Below, one piece after another: positions 61,051 through 64,000 of a stretch of DNA of 64,000 nucleotides. The first letter of the stretch is position 1; each line of letters begins with the position of its first letter. The position numbers and the translations under genes were made by a program. Source of the DNA: Flavobacterium limi (lineage in GTDB: Bacteria; Bacteroidota; Bacteroidia; Flavobacteriales; Flavobacteriaceae); assembly GCF_010645075.1 (NCBI RefSeq), contig NZ_JAADZV010000006.1, positions 186,001-250,000 on the forward strand. Reading direction: 5' to 3'. The notes under the pieces were generated by a model. That model ran no database searches. It saw nothing but the letters and a program-made list of their open reading frames with translations, and was not told the origin of the DNA.

Positions 61051-62076
61051 ATGAAAATAGTAACTATACACAACGATAAAATTAAAAACATATTCGAAGA
61101 ACTAACTCAAAGTTTAGGAGGGAAAATAATTTTTGACTCAGATGAATATGCTTTAGAAGTCAGCAATAATTTTGCCAAAGGAACCATTGTAGGCTCTTCC
61201 TTTAGTGATGCTGTTTCCTGTTTACAATTTGATATGGTTTTTTCTGAAGATGTCAGAATCTGTATTGGAAACCCGAATATTTCACCGGTTTATTTTGCTT
61301 ATTGTTCAAAAGGAAGCTTATCCCATAGTTTTGGAATGTCAGGTGTTGAAAGAAAATTAAAAAAGTTTCAGACCGCTATAGTTTCATCCACACAAAATGA
61401 AGATAATATTTTATTTTTTGAAAAGAATACCAATACAAAAGTTACTTTGATTGTGGTAGGAACTCAAAATGCTCATTCTGTCGAAAATAATTTTTTCAAT
61501 GATAAAGTAAAAGAAACTTTTTTCGAAAAGAACCTTTCAGGAAATTTTTTCTATGTAGGTTCTTATAATTTAAAAATAGCGGAAAAAATCGAGGAATTAA
61601 ATGCTGTTACTGAAAGCGGAATTGTTCGTAATTTGTTGAAAGAAGGTATATTGAAAATTATTCTGGCAATGGAAATTCAACAGCATTCTGATGATATGAA
61701 TAACTGTCTGAAAGAAACAAACTGCCTTACGTTGAAAGAAATGGAAGAAATAAAAAAACTTTCAGACCTTATCAAAGAAACTCCGGAAGAACCGTTTACC
61801 ATAAAATCGTTAAGTAAACTATCAGGGCTGTCACCTAATAAACTTCAGGAAGGTTTTAAAATGATCCATGACAGAACGGTAAATGACTTTATCACGCATA
61901 TGCGAATTTTAAAAGCCGAAATTTTAATAAAAAACTCAGATTTAAATATCTCCGAAATAGTGTATTGTATCGGTTTTACCAGCAGAAGCTATTTCTCTAA
62001 AATCTTCAAGCAGAAATTCAACTGCAGTCCAAAAGAATATAAATTTAGTCAAAATCAGTTGGCTATTACAGCATAA
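61051..62076 (+). CDS. AraC-family transcription regulator
   Basis: A 341-residue regulator. Residues 1 to about 225 form an effector domain that I do not recognise. The C-terminal 100 residues are the double helix-turn-helix: PFTIKSLSKLSGLSPNKLQE (first helix pair) and HMRILKAEILIKNSDLNISE with IVYCIGFTSRSYFSKIFKQK (second). The GF-x-SRSYFSK-x-FK end is the classical AraC/XylS signature. No neighbour points to a target. Confidence 0.9.
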   Translation: MKIVTIHNDKIKNIFEELTQSLGGKIIFDSDEYALEVSNNFAKGTIVGSSFSDAVSCLQFDMVFSEDVRICIGNPNISPVYFAYCSKGSLSHSFGMSGVERKLKKFQTAIVSSTQNEDNILFFEKNTNTKVTLIVVGTQNAHSVENNFFNDKVKETFFEKNLSGNFFYVGSYNLKIAEKIEELNAVTESGIVRNLLKEGILKIILAMEIQQHSDDMNNCLKETNCLTLKEMEEIKKLSDLIKETPEEPFTIKSLSKLSGLSPNKLQEGFKMIHDRTVNDFITHMRILKAEILIKNSDLNISEIVYCIGFTSRSYFSKIFKQKFNCSPKEYKFSQNQLAITA

Positions 62077-62084
62077 TTTAAGAA

Positions 62085-62172
62085 CTCTGAGATGCTAAGG
62101 TTTATTATTGATTATTTAGTACTTTTTTGATAACAGACTATTTTTGGTCTAAAAACCTTAGTTTCTCAGTAG
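62085..62172. repeat. 88-bp CTTAG-type inverted-repeat element after the AraC gene
   Basis: CTCTGAGATGCTAAGGTTT (62085-62103) pairs well with AAACCTTAGTTTCTCAGTAG (62153-62172); TAAGGTTT and CTGAGA match exactly. It follows the AraC stop by 8 bases and may also terminate its transcript. It resembles the element at 51312-51381 in its CTTAG/CTAAG units. Confidence 0.6.
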
Positions 62173-62213
62173 TTTATTTTTGGTTTTTTGAATTTCAGGA
62201 AGTTTATATAAAA

Positions 62214-62247
62214 GGCACACGAGATGATTCGTGCGGAGCAGCTGTGT
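62214..62247 (-). repeat. Spacer motif copy 1
   Basis: On the minus strand the copy reads ACACAGCTGCTCCGCACGAA then TCATCTCGTGTGCC, directly downstream of the gene at 62265. It holds a small dyad, CACGA-N6-TCGTG. Similar segments lie at 62739-62771 and 63405-63436, each after a gene in the same array. Confidence 0.5.
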
Positions 62248-62264
62248 TGGCTTATGATTAAATA

Positions 62265-62690
62265 TCATTTTTCGTACACTTTAATTAGTTCCTTAATTTC
62301 ATCAGGAGTTTTGTCCAGCCAGGATATATTTGTCTCATGAGTAGTTTCTTTTGTTTTGATGTTTAAAAAATAGCCTTTCTCGTCAACATAAGTTACTGAC
62401 AAGCCTTCTATTTCTTTTGTTTTAATTGTAACAGGAAAATTAGTGTTTAAGATTATTGAATCAGTATCAAAGATAATTATAGCTTGATTATTCATTAACT
62501 TTCTTACTGGAGAATACATAAAACAGCAAAAAAGTACAACACCAATAAAGAAACTAATTTTTGTAGTAGTATTTTCTTTATATTTTTCTGAGAAGAAAAC
62601 TCCGAAGCCTGTTACTACTATAATAACTGTTGTAATTAATAAAAAAAGCAGCAAAATTTTTTTTCTTTGCCTGATTTCAATTTTATTCAT
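62265..62690 (-). CDS. Small membrane protein of unknown function
   Basis: A 141-residue protein with two N-terminal helices (ILLLFLLITTVIIVVTGFGV and ISFFIGVVLFCCFMYSPVRK) and a short soluble beta-rich tail ending in a helix, LDKTPDEIKELIKVYEK. No family is recognised. It is the first of three unknown minus-strand genes near the right edge, which share spacer motifs. The layout resembles arrays of immunity-type or accessory genes, but no toxin is seen in the window. Confidence 0.6.
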   Translation of the reverse strand: MNKIEIRQRKKILLLFLLITTVIIVVTGFGVFFSEKYKENTTTKISFFIGVVLFCCFMYSPVRKLMNNQAIIIFDTDSIILNTNFPVTIKTKEIEGLSVTYVDEKGYFLNIKTKETTHETNISWLDKTPDEIKELIKVYEK

Positions 62691-62738
62691 TTGAAATAAT
62701 ATTTTGCTAATGTTGATGTATAAGAAATTTTATTTTTA

Positions 62739-62771
62739 GACCACACGATAGGATTCCTATGGGGTTGGTGT
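62739..62771 (-). repeat. Spacer motif copy 3 (most diverged)
   Basis: On the minus strand it reads ACACCAACCCCATAGGAATC then CTATCGTGTGGTC, downstream of the gene at 62790. It contains the palindrome ATAGGA-T-TCCTAT (62748-62760). It matches copy 1 mainly over GAATC-N-T-N-TCGTGTG. Confidence 0.4.
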
Positions 62772-62789
62772 TTGTGTCAGTAGTGGTAT

Positions 62790-63359
62790 TTAACCATAAT
62801 TGAAAAAAATAGTTTTCGAACCATTTTTCAATCCAAAATTAAGAAGACTATAAAGGTTCCTAAGGTCCTGACCTAAATTGTTGTCAATATATCCATCACC
62901 AGGATTATTATTAAAATTTGAAAAATATTTTTTAATTCCTAAAGTATCATAATTTGTTTTGTCCAGCTTTTGTTCTAAATTTTCAATCTGTCCAAGTTTT
63001 TCGATTAACAATGATAGTTTAAGTTTTACCTCTTCAATATTATTTTCAACTTCTGTATTTTTTTTCAGCATTGATTGTTTTAGACGTTTTTTCTCATCTT
63101 CGTCATCTTCAAATTCAAGCATTTCGTCAATTTCCCATTCCTCTGTATATTCTTGCATATTATAAAGAAAAGTGATGTCAGCTCCGGTTAATTCACCAAT
63201 CTGGTCAAGTTCAGGTCTACAATCTTCAACTACTTCTCTTCTGCACATGAAATTGCAAAATGTCCTGCTTAAATTTACTTCTTCCTGAATTTTTTCAAAC
63301 TCATCAAGCAAGTAAAGATTTTCCTGATTATCAAAATTTATCGAAATGTCTAAGCCCAT
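62790..63359 (-). CDS. Soluble protein of unknown function
   Basis: A 189-residue, acidic protein with no signal or membrane segment. It starts MGLDISINFDNQENLYLLDE, has a charged helix-rich middle (EWEIDEMLEFEDDEDEKKRL, then a coiled-coil stretch EVENNIEEVKLKLSLLIEKL) and a C-terminal part with YSLLNFGLKNGSKTIFFNYG. The MGLDI start is common in small flavobacterial accessory proteins. Family and function are not recognised. Confidence 0.6.
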   Translation of the reverse strand: MGLDISINFDNQENLYLLDEFEKIQEEVNLSRTFCNFMCRREVVEDCRPELDQIGELTGADITFLYNMQEYTEEWEIDEMLEFEDDEDEKKRLKQSMLKKNTEVENNIEEVKLKLSLLIEKLGQIENLEQKLDKTNYDTLGIKKYFSNFNNNPGDGYIDNNLGQDLRNLYSLLNFGLKNGSKTIFFNYG

Positions 63360-63404
63360 GATGTGTATTTATATTTAGTTGTTAGGGGTTTCTGGTTTCA
63401 AAAA

Positions 63405-63436
63405 GCTACACCAAAGGATCGTGCAGGAGCAGGGGT
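63405..63436 (-). repeat. Spacer motif copy 2
   Basis: On the minus strand it reads ACCCCTGCTCCTGCACGATC then CTTTGGTGTAGC, downstream of the partial gene at 63449. It shares TGCTCC, GCACGA and GTGT with copy 1 at the same spacing, allowing one base shift. Confidence 0.5.
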
Positions 63437-63448
63437 ATAGCCTTAAAT

Positions 63449-64000
63449 TTATAAATAAAAATCTTTTTCTATTTCCCAGGTAAAAGGTATAAAAGTTTTA
63501 AATGTTTTCAGCTTATCATATTTGAATGGTCTTAATAGTGTTTTCTCTTTACTGCCTGAATTGTCATCAGTTGAGATTTTTACTTTTTTTGTTGAAAAAT
63601 TATAACTACGATTCTCAGTTTCACCAGAACCTCTATGGAGATAATTGTAATCTGCTCCGATAAGTTTAAATTCATTTTGCTGATATCTAAAAACATATGA
63701 ATTATTGGACATACTCCAACTTCCTGCATTCATAAATATTTGAAAGTCGATTCTTAAAATTCCTTTTTTTATCTCAATATTTTGAAATGGTTCACTCATA
63801 TTTGGATCATCATGATTAAGTATAAAAGAGTTGCTCTGTTCTATTACTTCATACTTTTTTTGAATAGGATTAAAAAAAGCTAAAATTAAAATTCTTGGTT
63901 GGGTTACAACTGTTTCTTTTTCGTCAAATTCTATTTTTTCTATTGATACACTATCTTTATATTGAATGATAAAGGCTATATCATCATTTTTATCATTATT
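63449..64000 (-). CDS. Protein of unknown function, 5' end beyond the window
   Basis: The frame is open from the right edge to the stop at 63449, 184 codons, and continues upstream of the internal Met at 63797-63799, so the true start lies outside. The visible part is beta-rich: ILILAFFNPIQKKYEVIEQS, then GILRIDFQIFMNAGSWSMSN and VFRYQQNEFKLIGADYNYLH, ending FIPFTWEIEKDFYL. This pattern recurs in flavobacterial lipoprotein-like accessory proteins of unknown role. It is the first of the unknown array. Confidence 0.65.
   Translation of the reverse strand, partial: NNDKNDDIAFIIQYKDSVSIEKIEFDEKETVVTQPRILILAFFNPIQKKYEVIEQSNSFILNHDDPNMSEPFQNIEIKKGILRIDFQIFMNAGSWSMSNNSYVFRYQQNEFKLIGADYNYLHRGSGETENRSYNFSTKKVKISTDDNSGSKEKTLLRPFKYDKLKTFKTFIPFTWEIEKDFYL

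Noticed and set aside
62959..63165. 68-codon serine-rich plus-strand frame
   Set aside because: It is the antisense of the acidic and lysine-rich middle of the gene at 62790-63359, whose GAA/GAT codons read as TTC/TCA runs.
1..64000. tRNA, rRNA, CRISPR array or transposase
   Set aside because: No tRNA-like T-arm (GGTTCGAATCC type) with matching acceptor stem, no regularly spaced direct repeats and no transposase-like product were found by eye; a tRNAscan or Infernal run would settle the RNA genes.

Overview
The window comes from the chromosome of a member of the Bacteroidota, most probably Flavobacterium or a close relative. The DNA is AT-rich. Genes lack Shine-Dalgarno sequences, and several have a TAnnTTTG '-7' promoter box upstream. 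Marker genes fit this group: a fused ccoN-ccoO cytochrome oxidase gene, a DUF5606 gene between def and mazG, malate:quinone oxidoreductase, and lipoproteins of the TlpA/DUF4369 type. No rRNA, tRNA, CRISPR array, transposase, integrase or phage gene was seen.

Layout. 1-6.8 kb: cell-surface glycan block with a tandem pair of paralogous glycosyltransferase-like genes split by a third one, a rhamnosyltransferase-like gene, a Kdo-kinase-like gene, a GT2 and a GT9 (heptosyltransferase-like) gene. 6.9-16 kb: housekeeping genes (dapD, a PAS protein, a methyltransferase, ruvX, mqo, a FUSC membrane protein, def, DUF5606, mazG). 16-29 kb: a microaerobic respiration region with a Crp/Fnr regulator, then ccoI-ccoS-ccoNO-ccoQ-ccoP-ccoG-ccoH-safE, and hemN. 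ATGAT-N4-(A/G)TCAT boxes lie upstream of ccoI, ccoS/ccoNO and hemN. Two accessory genes flanked by nested inverted repeats sit between safE and hemN. 29-45.5 kb: mixed core genes (DoxX, acyl-CoA carboxylase beta, lpxD, msrB, prfB with a programmed +1 frameshift, threonine aldolase, ybaB, an S9 peptidase, a cysteine-synthase-like gene, a TlpA-family gene broken by an in-frame TGA, a J-domain/KTSC protein) and a cluster of small unknown genes around a possible structured RNA. 45.6-55.8 kb: a VWA/AAA+ pair, a two-component system, a stress protein, bestrophin, and a MocR-type regulator divergent from EamA transporters. 55.9-62 kb: an unusual leader region with two related cysteine-rich mini-ORFs around a terminator, then glutamate dehydrogenase, a 187-bp palindromic element, a sterol-desaturase-like gene, small membrane/lipoproteins, a DNA glycosylase and an AraC regulator. 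62.2-64 kb: an accessory array of unknown genes on the minus strand with a recurring motif in the spacers.

The best candidates for something undescribed are the twin cysteine-rich mini-ORFs and attenuator-like terminator ahead of glutamate dehydrogenase (55.9-56.3 kb), the cassette-like gene pair with attC-like long palindromes (25.8-27.6 kb), the structured spacer at 44.8 kb, and the repeated spacer motif at 62.2-63.4 kb. All functional statements are from reading the sequence; no database search was possible.
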